Source: Acinetobacter pittii
GTDB taxonomy: Bacteria; Pseudomonadota; Gammaproteobacteria; Pseudomonadales; Moraxellaceae
Direction of reading: 5' to 3'
DNA length: 64,000 nt
Assembly: GCF_034064985.1 (NCBI RefSeq)
Contig: NZ_CP139249.1
Location: forward strand, 1,674,001 to 1,738,000
This document shows positions 47,096 through 54,928 of the stretch, in pieces. The notes beneath the pieces are model-generated. The model was given only the letters and a program-made list of their open reading frames with translations, ran no database searches and had not been told where the DNA came from. Made by a program: the position numbers and the translations under genes. Every line of letters starts with the position of its first letter. The stretch's first letter is position 1.

Positions 47096-48430
47096 TTAAT
47101 GAAAAATTTCACTCATTGATTTACCCTTGGTTTCAGGCATAAATAGGTAGGTAATTATTGTTGCTATTAAGCACACCCCAGCAGCGATCCAAACTGCTAA
47201 TGCTGCTCCATGTGCTGCAACAAACATAGGCATCAAAAACACACCTATAGCAGCGCCTATACGGGACATTGCTGCTGCAAAACCTGTACCTGAACAACTT
47301 ATTTCTGGGCGTAACACTTCTCCGGGGATAACTGAAATCATCCCTGCTGTAATAGCATTAGCAAATGCGAAAACTAAGAAACCAATCAGAATCCATGTGG
47401 GATGATTTGCTGCTAAAGCCACTACGACTAACGCTATAGTACAAATAAGGATAGGAAGAATTGCCATTTTACGGCGTGAGACTTTTTCAATTAACAATAC
47501 AGCTGCAAGTGTGCCAAATACAGCAAATGTGTTGAGGAACAATCCTCCTTTAATACCATCTTGCAAACCTAATTTTTCTAAAATCATTGGAATAAATACA
47601 CCAATTGCGAAATAAGGTGCAGAAGTACCAATAAAATATATAGAAACTAAAGTGGTGCCTTTGATATTTTTACTTTTAAACAAATCAAAGAAGCTTGTCT
47701 TATGTCCAACGTTGGCATGCTTCTGATTTAAAATATCGTTCTTGTCTTCTTCAGTAAAATATTTATGCGCAATTCTAGATGCTTCTTCTTTACGGCCTTT
47801 ACTCATGAGCCAGCGAGGAGATTCGGGAATACCACTACGCATTAATAAAACAATTAAAGACGGAATTGCACTGATTCCTAGAATCACATTCCAACTTGCA
47901 ATGTGATTCTCAATCATAATAAAACCTAGGGTATATGAGATTAGATATCCAATAAACCAAGAGGTTTCAGTCAAAATCAATAATTTACCTCTTAGGCGAG
48001 CTGGAGCAAATTCTGCAAGCATCGGCCAACCTACTGCATATTCAATTCCAATCGCGACACCCATTAATAGACGAGCTATAAAAAGTGTGTAGGGATCAGA
48101 TGCAAAGAATTGTCCAATTGAGCATATGAAGAAGATAAAAAGATCGATCATGAATAGTGGTTTACGACCAAAGCGATCTGAAAAATATCCACCAATTGGA
48201 GCGCCAAAGAAAATTCCAATGAGTGAGGCGGCTCCAATTAAGCCTTGCCATGTAGTTGATAAATGCAAATCGGCTGTAATAGAGGGCATTAATGCACCTA
48301 AATAACCTAAAACAAATCCATCAATAAACATCCCGCCTGCCATGAGCCAAGCGAGTTTTGTCATAAAGCGACGTGCTATTTGATCTTGGGAAATTAACTG
48401 AGGTGGGGAAACCACTTGTTGTTGATTCAT
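47096..48430 (-). CDS. MFS transporter (sugar-porter/aromatic-acid type)
   Basis: This 444-residue transporter has 12 helices. The loop signatures are GYFSDRFGRKP near residue 82 and PESPRWLMSKGR near 205, as in sugar-porter and aromatic-acid:H+ carriers. It precedes no other gene in its own transcript, is separated from the enolase gene by 326 bases and has a 12-bp palindrome in its leader. The likely substrate is a small organic acid or amino acid used by the neighbouring enzyme, but this is inferred. Confidence 0.82.
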   Translation of the reverse strand: MNQQQVVSPPQLISQDQIARRFMTKLAWLMAGGMFIDGFVLGYLGALMPSITADLHLSTTWQGLIGAASLIGIFFGAPIGGYFSDRFGRKPLFMIDLFIFFICSIGQFFASDPYTLFIARLLMGVAIGIEYAVGWPMLAEFAPARLRGKLLILTETSWFIGYLISYTLGFIMIENHIASWNVILGISAIPSLIVLLMRSGIPESPRWLMSKGRKEEASRIAHKYFTEEDKNDILNQKHANVGHKTSFFDLFKSKNIKGTTLVSIYFIGTSAPYFAIGVFIPMILEKLGLQDGIKGGLFLNTFAVFGTLAAVLLIEKVSRRKMAILPILICTIALVVVALAANHPTWILIGFLVFAFANAITAGMISVIPGEVLRPEISCSGTGFAAAMSRIGAAIGVFLMPMFVAAHGAALAVWIAAGVCLIATIITYLFMPETKGKSMSEIFH

Positions 48431-48458
48431 GATACGCTCCTTGTGTTTCTTCCTTTTT

Positions 48459-48470
48459 TGTACATATGTA
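48459..48470. promoter_or_regulatory. GTACATATGTAC palindrome
   Basis: A perfect 12-bp palindrome lies 29 bases upstream of the MFS start, in the right place for a repressor. No second copy is seen nearby. Confidence 0.4.
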
Positions 48471-48681
48471 CTTGCTTTAGTTTTTATGGGCGATTGAGGA
48501 GTACTTTTGAATAAAGTGGCTCCTCATACTTCATCCTTTTCGCGCCATCTTTGTTAGTCCTTGAGCGTTATTTTTCTATTGAGTAGGTATATTTAAGACA
48601 ATAGAAGGGAATAACACTCATTAGAAATGAATGTCTAGATAACTTTGAAGTCTTAAAATTTGGCTTAAAACGTACATAGGG

Positions 48682-48711
48682 ATGACTGTTTTAATTTTTA
48701 AAAACAGTCAT
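48682..48711 (-). terminator. Terminator of the enolase gene
   Basis: ATGACTGTTTT (48682-48692) pairs with AAAACAGTCAT (48701-48711). It follows the minus-strand enolase gene. Confidence 0.7.
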
Positions 48712-48756
48712 AAATGTATAGTTTCTTGAGCTTGCCTTATTTAAATGAAATCCTGT

Positions 48757-49881
48757 TTAGTCACCCCAAACAGCGACTGGTGAACCCAATAAATCTTCAT
48801 CAACAGTAATACCAAGGCCAGGTTTGTTAGGGACCATCACACCGCCATCAACAATCGGTGCATCAAATTCTGCTGTGTGAATGCTTACCATCCCTCGTGT
48901 ATCTAAAAGGCATCGTAGGTTTCTCTCAGGAATCGTTGCTCCAAGATGAGCAATTGCTGCAAATGGAATATCTGAACCTACAGTTTCTTGAACACTTAGA
49001 GAAAGCCCAGCTGCAAGACCAATGTCACGATGTCGGCGTGAATGAGTTAATCCCCCAGCTTTGGAGATTTTTAAACCCACTCCATCAATGAGATCTTCAG
49101 TAATTGCATGGATTAAATCTTCATCTTGTTGGATGAGTTCATCAAGAGAGAAAGGGACATCACAACGTTGACGTAATGATTTGGTTTCACGCCATGTTTT
49201 ACATGGTGCTTCTAAAACAAAGTCGAGACCTTTCGGGAGTAAACGGAAAATTCTTAATGCCATTTCTGGTGTAAGGCCACCATTCGCATCAACAATAAAA
49301 AATTCACCTGGTTTTTGATCAGCCAAACTTGCTTTAATACGTTCAGCATCTAGGACTGGCCCACCCTCGCTATCGACAGCACCAATTTTCACTGAGTGAC
49401 CTAAATAACCCAGTTCACGATGTTTAGCCACATTTTCACGCATTGCGTCAGGTGTGTCGGCATGAATAGAAGAAATCACAGGTAGTCTACGACCAGTTGA
49501 ACCACCTAATAATTCACATACAGGTAAATTTACCGATTTACCAAATAGATCCCAACACGCTAGATCAAGTGCTGATTTGGCGTGGTTATGCCCAACAAGA
49601 GCATTATCCATGGTCTCATTGATACGATCGACTTGACGGGGATCTTTACCTAATAAGTGAGGCGCAATTTCAGCAATACCGGCACGTGCACCTAAAGCGT
49701 GAGATGCAATATATGTTGAACCAAATGGCGTACTTTCTCCCCAGCCTTCTAACCCGTTATCTGCAATAATTTTTACGATGGAAGCATCGAAGCTACGATA
49801 TTCACGGCCACCCGAAAGATGATATACACCACCAGAGTAAGGTAGATCGATTTGATAGAGCTCAATACGCTTAATTTTCAT
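48757..49881 (-). CDS. Enolase-superfamily enzyme, cis-3-hydroxy-L-proline dehydratase-like
   Basis: The protein has 374 residues of the mandelate-racemase/muconate-lactonising group. The N-terminal capping domain carries DLPYSGGVYHLSGGREY. The catalytic lysines are in HSVKIGA (near 167) and GLKISKAGG (near 270). Metal ligands lie in VDANGG, LEAPC and LDEL. The wording around VGHNHAKSALDLA and LEAPCKTWRETKSLR is that of cis-3-hydroxy-L-proline dehydratases and hydroxyproline-betaine epimerases rather than of CatB. AAGGAT seven bases upstream supports the start. It fits with the neighbouring BCCT and Rieske genes, though this link is a guess. Confidence 0.7.
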   Translation of the reverse strand: MKIKRIELYQIDLPYSGGVYHLSGGREYRSFDASIVKIIADNGLEGWGESTPFGSTYIASHALGARAGIAEIAPHLLGKDPRQVDRINETMDNALVGHNHAKSALDLACWDLFGKSVNLPVCELLGGSTGRRLPVISSIHADTPDAMRENVAKHRELGYLGHSVKIGAVDSEGGPVLDAERIKASLADQKPGEFFIVDANGGLTPEMALRIFRLLPKGLDFVLEAPCKTWRETKSLRQRCDVPFSLDELIQQDEDLIHAITEDLIDGVGLKISKAGGLTHSRRHRDIGLAAGLSLSVQETVGSDIPFAAIAHLGATIPERNLRCLLDTRGMVSIHTAEFDAPIVDGGVMVPNKPGLGITVDEDLLGSPVAVWGD

Positions 49882-49982
49882 GAATATATCCTTGTCTTTA
49901 AGACTAATTATTCTTGGTGTTACTGATGACTTCCTTATTGATTAGAAAGAAGCATAAGTAACACCATTCATTTAAATCTGAT

Positions 49983-51080
49983 CTATGCCTGAACTGTTGG
50001 AACAGTCAAAACGAGCTTGCCCAGATGTTTCTTGCTCAGAAACTCTTCTTGAGCTTTAGCGATTTCATTGAGAGGATAAGTCTTGGCCACTAAAGGACGA
50101 ATTTCATTTTTCTCGATATATGAAATGAGGTTTGTAAACACTTCATCTTCTTGGAATGTACAGCCCATTAAAGTCAAATCATTCAAATACACAGTACGTA
50201 GATCGATCTGCGAAATAGGCCCAGCGATTGCCCCAGCATTTGCATAGCGCCCACCTTTACGTAAGACTTCTAATAAAGAAGGCCATTGTGGTCCACCAAT
50301 TAAATCAATGACTACATCAATTGATTCTTTACCTAACTCTTTAACTAAGTCAGCATTACGGTCAATTACACGATCTGCACCACAAGCTAATACTTCATCA
50401 GCTTTAGATAATGAACAAAGAGCAATAACTTGAGCACCACGGCGTTTTGCAAGTTGTACTGCTGCAGAACCTACACCACCAGATGCACCTGTAATTAATA
50501 CAGTTTCTGCGCCTAATCCAATTCGGTGGAGCATATTTTCAGCTGTTGAATAAGAACAGGGAATTGAAGCTAACTCTTCATCTGTCCAATCTGAATTTAC
50601 TTTATAAGCTTCAGCAGATTTAACTGTAGCGAATTGAGCAAAACCGCCGTTACATTCACTACCAAAAGTCCAGCACTCATACGGACGGTAATCAACATAA
50701 GCGCGTAGCATAGTTCGGACAATGACGCGTTCGCCTACACGAGATGGGTCCACATTTTTACCAACTGCGACGATTTTTCCGCAGCAATCCGCACCTTGAA
50801 TAAATGGGAATTTAAGAGGTGTACCTGACCAAGAGGCATCATCATCGCTAATACTTTCAAGACCTTTAGCTCCACCAGTGTTTGTAGCTTGTTCGTTGGT
50901 CTTTGAGTACCAACCAATACGAGTATTAATATCTGTATTGTTTACACCAGCTGCTGAAACTTGAATTAAAACTTCATCATCTGCTGGGGTAGGGACTGTC
51001 ACATCAGTGCGATATTCAAGCTGGTCAAGACCACCGTGTCCGTTTAATAGCACAGCATGCATTTTAGTAGGCAGTACCAT
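49983..51080 (-). CDS. Zinc-type alcohol dehydrogenase/quinone oxidoreductase family protein
   Basis: This 365-residue MDR-superfamily enzyme has the N-terminal catalytic domain (GADCCGKIVAVGKNVD near 95) and a Rossmann motif TGASGGVGSAAVQLA near 200. The typical zinc-binding GHE pattern is absent, so it is closer to quinone oxidoreductases. It starts nine bases after a TetR gene, so the pair is one operon. The substrate is unknown. Confidence 0.82.
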   Translation of the reverse strand: MVLPTKMHAVLLNGHGGLDQLEYRTDVTVPTPADDEVLIQVSAAGVNNTDINTRIGWYSKTNEQATNTGGAKGLESISDDDASWSGTPLKFPFIQGADCCGKIVAVGKNVDPSRVGERVIVRTMLRAYVDYRPYECWTFGSECNGGFAQFATVKSAEAYKVNSDWTDEELASIPCSYSTAENMLHRIGLGAETVLITGASGGVGSAAVQLAKRRGAQVIALCSLSKADEVLACGADRVIDRNADLVKELGKESIDVVIDLIGGPQWPSLLEVLRKGGRYANAGAIAGPISQIDLRTVYLNDLTLMGCTFQEDEVFTNLISYIEKNEIRPLVAKTYPLNEIAKAQEEFLSKKHLGKLVLTVPTVQA

Positions 51081-51089
51081 GTGTTTCTC

Positions 51090-51656
51090 CTAGTGAAGTA
51101 ATGGGTGGGTTGTAGGTTTTAATAGTTGATGGGCTAACTTACTGGCTCTTTGAATTGCGGCTTTTCCCCCAATAACAGGAGCCAAAGCAACAGCACCTTC
51201 AATGATGAGCATCAAACTTTCAGCTATATCTTTAAAATGATTAGGGGAAGTTTTGGCAAATTGGCCCATTAAAAAATCTAGTGTGCGTTGTTTATGAATA
51301 AGCACGGTTCGCACTATTTCAGTCTCTTTATGACGATACTCAGCTAGAGCACGTAAAAATAAACATCCTCTATCACTTTCTTCTGTGAACCAGTTTTCTA
51401 ATTCATTAAAAACGGCTACCCAATTTGGAATAGAGTTTTCTTTATTCTCAATGCATTGCTGTAGCTTTCTAAAAAAGCGTAATTCTCTTTCCTCGAGTAC
51501 TTTTAAAATCAATTGTTCTTTCGAGTGAAAATGTCGATAAAGAGTTCGTGGAGTTACCTCCGCTTCACGAACAATCTGATCAATTCCAGTTGCATGAAAG
51601 CCTTGAAAGTCAAAAAGTCTTTCGGCAGTGTTGAGAATGTCTTGGGCTTTGCTCAT
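51090..51656 (-). CDS. TetR-family regulator (co-transcribed with oxidoreductase)
   Basis: The protein has 188 residues. The N-terminal helix-turn-helix (AERLFDFQGFHATGIDQI, then VTPRTLYRHFHSKEQLILKVL) is followed by a helical ligand domain. It lies directly upstream of the quinone-oxidoreductase-like gene. It likely regulates its own operon and perhaps the divergent TetR gene. The shared dyad at 51738 lies 82 bases upstream. Confidence 0.85.
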   Translation of the reverse strand: MSKAQDILNTAERLFDFQGFHATGIDQIVREAEVTPRTLYRHFHSKEQLILKVLEERELRFFRKLQQCIENKENSIPNWVAVFNELENWFTEESDRGCLFLRALAEYRHKETEIVRTVLIHKQRTLDFLMGQFAKTSPNHFKDIAESLMLIIEGAVALAPVIGGKAAIQRASKLAHQLLKPTTHPLLH

Positions 51657-51686
51657 ATAGAAAGGAGGTATAGTGAACGTTATATT

Positions 51687-51752
51687 TAAATTAGGTAGTG
51701 ATTAGCTTATTTTCAAAGGATTAATTTGCATGAATGCATGAGAAAAAGTCAT
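51687..51752 (-). promoter_or_regulatory. TetR/oxidoreductase promoter with dyad
   Basis: On the minus strand -35 TTGAAA (51711-51716) and a weak -10 near 51687-51692 are seen. The dyad ATGAGAAAAAGTCAT (51738-51752) is centred 29 bp upstream of -35. Confidence 0.5.
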
Positions 51753-51974
51753 AGATAGATAGTGAGTTAAATTTAAATTAATGAAAATTAAATAAATAAT
51801 AAGAATTTATATTTTATATTTAAGGTACTTGTGTATTAATTTTGAAGTGCAAGTTAATTAAAAATAAACATTAATTAGCTGACTTTTATAATTTTTATAT
51901 TTTATAATTATAAATATGGAATATATGAAGTTCTTACATATATTTTTTCAATCTTTTTATAGTGCGGTTTATTT

Positions 51975-52535
51975 ATGTCAAATATGGAAATTCCCTTTAG
52001 TTCATCAATGATTCTTCATACTTCAAGATATCTTTTTGATCAACATGGATTTCATAATGTGGGAGTAGACCGTATCTCTAAAGAGTCAAATGTTAGTAAG
52101 ATGACTTTTTATAAGCACTTCAAAAGTAAAGAGAAACTAATTGAGTTGTGTCTTGAGTTTCATCAGGAAACCTTGCAGCAACAAGTAAGTTCAATCTTAA
52201 GTACAAACCTAAAAAGCCAGAATTTAGATAAGTTAAAAGAAATTTATTTTTTGCATGCTGATTTAAAAAGTCACTACCATTTAATATTTAAGGCTATATT
52301 TGAAATAGAAAAAATGTATCCTCAAGCTTATCGAGTAGTTATTAAGTATAGAGAATGGTTAATTAATACAATACTAGAAATATTATTAAATATTAAAAGT
52401 AGTTCTTCTATTGAAGAAGCGAGATTACTTATATATATCATTGATAGTTCTATTATCCAGTCGCTTGTAAATGATGAGATTGACCATAGAGAATATATAT
52501 GGAGCTATTTTGCTGATAAGATCTATCATATTTAA
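51975..52535 (+). CDS. TetR-family regulator (divergent)
   Basis: The protein has 186 residues. The helix-turn-helix reads SRYLFDQHGFHNVGVDRI and VSKMTFYKHFKSKEKLIELCL, followed by an AT-codon-rich helical domain. It is divergent from the TetR gene at 51090 across 318 AT-rich bases. It has no obvious partner of its own and low GC compared with neighbours, which may reflect recent acquisition. The target is unknown. Confidence 0.82.
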   Translation: MSNMEIPFSSSMILHTSRYLFDQHGFHNVGVDRISKESNVSKMTFYKHFKSKEKLIELCLEFHQETLQQQVSSILSTNLKSQNLDKLKEIYFLHADLKSHYHLIFKAIFEIEKMYPQAYRVVIKYREWLINTILEILLNIKSSSSIEEARLLIYIIDSSIIQSLVNDEIDHREYIWSYFADKIYHI

Positions 52536-52568
52536 AATTTTATAGCTACCAACTAAAAATTCAGGCCG

Positions 52569-52597
52569 AGCTGAGAAAATTACTGTTCGGCTCAGCT
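52569..52597. terminator. Hairpin between convergent TetR genes
   Basis: AGCTGAG (52569-52575) pairs with CTCAGCT (52591-52597). No clear T-run follows, so it is a weak terminator candidate. Confidence 0.4.
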
Positions 52598-52601
52598 AAC
52601 A

Positions 52602-53159
52602 TCAATCTAAATAGGTTCTTTCTATTAGTTTATTTTTATATTTTAAAGAAGTTTCTATATCTATAATTTCTGTAATTGTCTGCAACCATAATCCGTCACT
52701 TGCTAACCGAATGAATTCTAATTCATCGTGGCTATCTGTACTTGAGTATTGCTTTAGTTTTTCTTTAAGCCATGTACCAAACATTGTATTAAATGTTTGG
52801 TCACTAATCATTGTCATATTTAAAGCAGACCAAGGGGAGACAAGACCATCTATTTGAGACATGAAAGCAGTATTTATATATGCTCTAGTAAACTTTCCAT
52901 GTTGTGTGTCATCTTCGGCAATTAAAGCCTCAACCTTCCGATCCAGATGAGAGATAATCTCTGAAATCATTGCTTCTACTAAAATTTGTTTATTTGCAAA
53001 GTGGTGAAAGACTCCACCTTTAGTAATTCCAGCACCATTTGCAACGTTCTGTATAGAAACGCCTGAAGTACCCTTTTCAGAGGCAAGAATAATGGCTTGT
53101 TCAATAATATTCTTTCGAATGATTTCAGGCTGCTTTTTAGGTTGCTGTATTTTTTGCAT
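52602..53159 (-). CDS. TetR-family repressor of the SMR pump
   Basis: The protein has 185 residues. The helix-turn-helix reads AIILASEKGTSGVSIQNVANGAGITKGGVFHHFANKQ (residues 18-54). Its ATG directly follows the stop codon of the SMR gene with no gap, so the two are translationally coupled. It is probably a drug-sensing repressor acting on the operator at 53522. Confidence 0.87.
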   Translation of the reverse strand: MQKIQQPKKQPEIIRKNIIEQAIILASEKGTSGVSIQNVANGAGITKGGVFHHFANKQILVEAMISEIISHLDRKVEALIAEDDTQHGKFTRAYINTAFMSQIDGLVSPWSALNMTMISDQTFNTMFGTWLKEKLKQYSSTDSHDELEFIRLASDGLWLQTITEIIDIETSLKYKNKLIERTYLD

Positions 53160-53504
53160 TTAGTGACCTGTAGATTGAGAAAATAAGTTAATAACTAATA
53201 CTCCAGCCACAATTAGAGCTATTCCAATTAAAGCTGGTGTATCTAGAGTTTGCTTAAACATAATATAACCAACTATGGCAGTTAATATAATTCCTACACC
53301 TGCCCAAATCGCATATGCAATTCCTAACGGAATGATTTTAATCACTTGAGATAACAAGTAAAAAGCAATACTAAAAAGAATAACCACCATTAAACTTGGA
53401 AATAATTTTGTGAAACCTGCTGACTTTACTAAAAAAGTGCTTCCTATAACTTCTGAAATTATTGCTAATCCAAGAAGTCCATAAGCAAATAAAAGATTGT
53501 TCAT
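53160..53504 (-). CDS. Small multidrug resistance (SMR) exporter
   Basis: This 114-residue protein has four membrane helices. The proton- and drug-binding glutamate is Glu18 (AIISEVIGS), and GIAYAIWAGVGIILTAIVG carries the conserved Tyr and Trp of helices 2 and 3. It resembles AbeS and EmrE but is a distinct sequence, with a TetR partner. Expected substrates are lipophilic cations such as quaternary ammonium biocides. Confidence 0.88.
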   Translation of the reverse strand: MNNLLFAYGLLGLAIISEVIGSTFLVKSAGFTKLFPSLMVVILFSIAFYLLSQVIKIIPLGIAYAIWAGVGIILTAIVGYIMFKQTLDTPALIGIALIVAGVLVINLFSQSTGH

Positions 53505-53521
53505 GTAACTTATCCTGCAAA

Positions 53522-53541
53522 CATACCGTTCGGTTGGTATG
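53522..53541. promoter_or_regulatory. Operator of the SMR-TetR operon
   Basis: CATACC-N8-GGTATG is an interrupted palindrome with an inner ACCG-TT-CGGT dyad. It lies 18 bases upstream of the SMR start. Its position fits the TetR repressor encoded in the same operon. Confidence 0.65.
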
Positions 53542-53992
53542 TTATATAGTAATTTTTTTGAAGTAAATTATTTATTTTTAGCAGGTGGGATTTTCCCTAC
53601 AAGGCAGAAAATATGGGTAGAGCACACGTATGGTGAAATTTCAACCAACGTTAAAAGTTCATTTAGTTCCAAAAATCAGTAAGTGTTCGTTTATATGGTA
53701 ATATTTAATAGCTCCATAGCTTGGCTATTTTTGCTGGATGGTTTGAATTTTATTGATACAAAGACTTTCTAATGAATACGTTTTGAAAATCAATTTCGAT
53801 TACTTTACTGCCATCATGTTTGAGTCAATCATTAACGAGTGTTCCTTTCGCAAGTTGGCGCTCAATTTCAGATTTAACTTGTTCCTTAATCTGATCTGGC
53901 ATATTCTCAGCTGTTAATTGTTGTCTATATAATGATAACAATCATAATAGCTCTTTAGAGATATGAAGAGCTATTATGAATATTTTTATACA
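53542..53992. other. Spacer with a possible gene remnant
   Basis: This stretch of about 450 bases has no intact gene. On the minus strand the 38 codons from 53941 to 53828 (stop at 53825-53827) read protein-like (DQIKEQVKSEIERQLAKG). They look like the end of a deleted gene. A hairpin (53946-53975) follows the IclR stop. Otherwise I see nothing. Confidence 0.5.
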
Positions 53993-54763
53993 TCAAATAG
54001 AAATTGATAATCGTTTAATAGCATCTTCTAAACCATAAATACTTCCTGCTAAATACTTTGAAACTTGGATACTGCATTCAAGTAAAAGCGAAGTATTTTC
54101 GGCAATTTTTTCTTGTGTTAAACGTTCAGAAGGGCCTGAAATGGTAAGCGCCCCTTGTAACTGTCTACCATTGCTAAATACAGGGACAGACAAAGAGGAC
54201 GTTTCTGGATCACGTTCTCCAAAGGAACTTGCCCAAAATTGATTTTGGATTTGCTGTAGATTCTCATCTACATCAGTTTGAGAAAATGCGCGAAGAATTT
54301 TACCCGAAGCACCAACACTGACTGGGAAAGTATCTCCTTCAGAGATAGAAACCTTTACAGATCGAGCGGGTTCAATGCGAAACAGAACCACGCGCTTATC
54401 GTTATCTAAAATATAAAATGAAGACGTTTCACCTGTTTCTTTTGTAATTCTTTCTAATATCGGGTAAAGCACATCTTTAAGCTTAAAAGAATTTTGATAA
54501 ATTCTTGATAGTTTTAACGGTGTAATGCCTAAAGAAAATTGGCCATCTTCATTTCTAACAACATAACCATGACGTTCTAATGAACTCAATAATCTAAGAA
54601 TAGTACTTTTATATAACTTTGTACGGCGTGAAATTTCTGCGAGAGATAAGACGGGGCTATCTATATCAAAAGCATCTAAAATAAGTAATGCTCTATCTAC
54701 GGCAGCTACACCTGAATTTTGCTTATCCATTTGGCTATCAGGATCTTGTGTTGATTTCGTCAT
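53993..54763 (-). CDS. IclR-family regulator
   Basis: The protein has 256 residues. The winged helix (AAVDRALLILDAF, then SLAEISRRTKLYKSTILRLLSSLERHGYV, residues 18-70) is followed by an IclR effector domain (ETSSFYILDNDKRVVLFRIE; SVGASGKILRAF). It is the only regulator in this module. The TAGAAC/GTTCTA operators upstream of the lactonase and of the lyase gene probably belong to it. The inducer is likely the acid taken up by CitMHS. Confidence 0.85.
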   Translation of the reverse strand: MTKSTQDPDSQMDKQNSGVAAVDRALLILDAFDIDSPVLSLAEISRRTKLYKSTILRLLSSLERHGYVVRNEDGQFSLGITPLKLSRIYQNSFKLKDVLYPILERITKETGETSSFYILDNDKRVVLFRIEPARSVKVSISEGDTFPVSVGASGKILRAFSQTDVDENLQQIQNQFWASSFGERDPETSSLSVPVFSNGRQLQGALTISGPSERLTQEKIAENTSLLLECSIQVSKYLAGSIYGLEDAIKRLSISI

Positions 54764-54891
54764 ACAAAAATATAAAAACTCAATTAATTTTAAGTGATTC
54801 AGGAATAAGTAAGTATAGCTGTAATTTAAAAGATGAAATAGATTTTTTAGTGAATGTCAGTACGTGGCGAGATAAAACATAAAAGAATATA

Positions 54892-54922
54892 AAAAGTGCC
54901 TTCAAATGTTGAAAGCACTTTT
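54892..54922 (-). terminator. Terminator of the CitMHS gene
   Basis: AAAAGTGC (54892-54899) pairs with GCACTTTT (54915-54922), and a T-run follows on the minus strand. Confidence 0.8.
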
Positions 54923-54928
54923 CATGAT

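Noticed and set aside
48757..49881. Second muconate cycloisomerase
   Set aside because: Its active-site wording matches hydroxyproline dehydratase/epimerase relatives rather than CatB, and no other catechol genes are near.
53525..53542. Terminal repeat of a mobile element
   Set aside because: The dyad is single, lies at a promoter and is explained as a TetR operator. No transposase or target duplication is seen.
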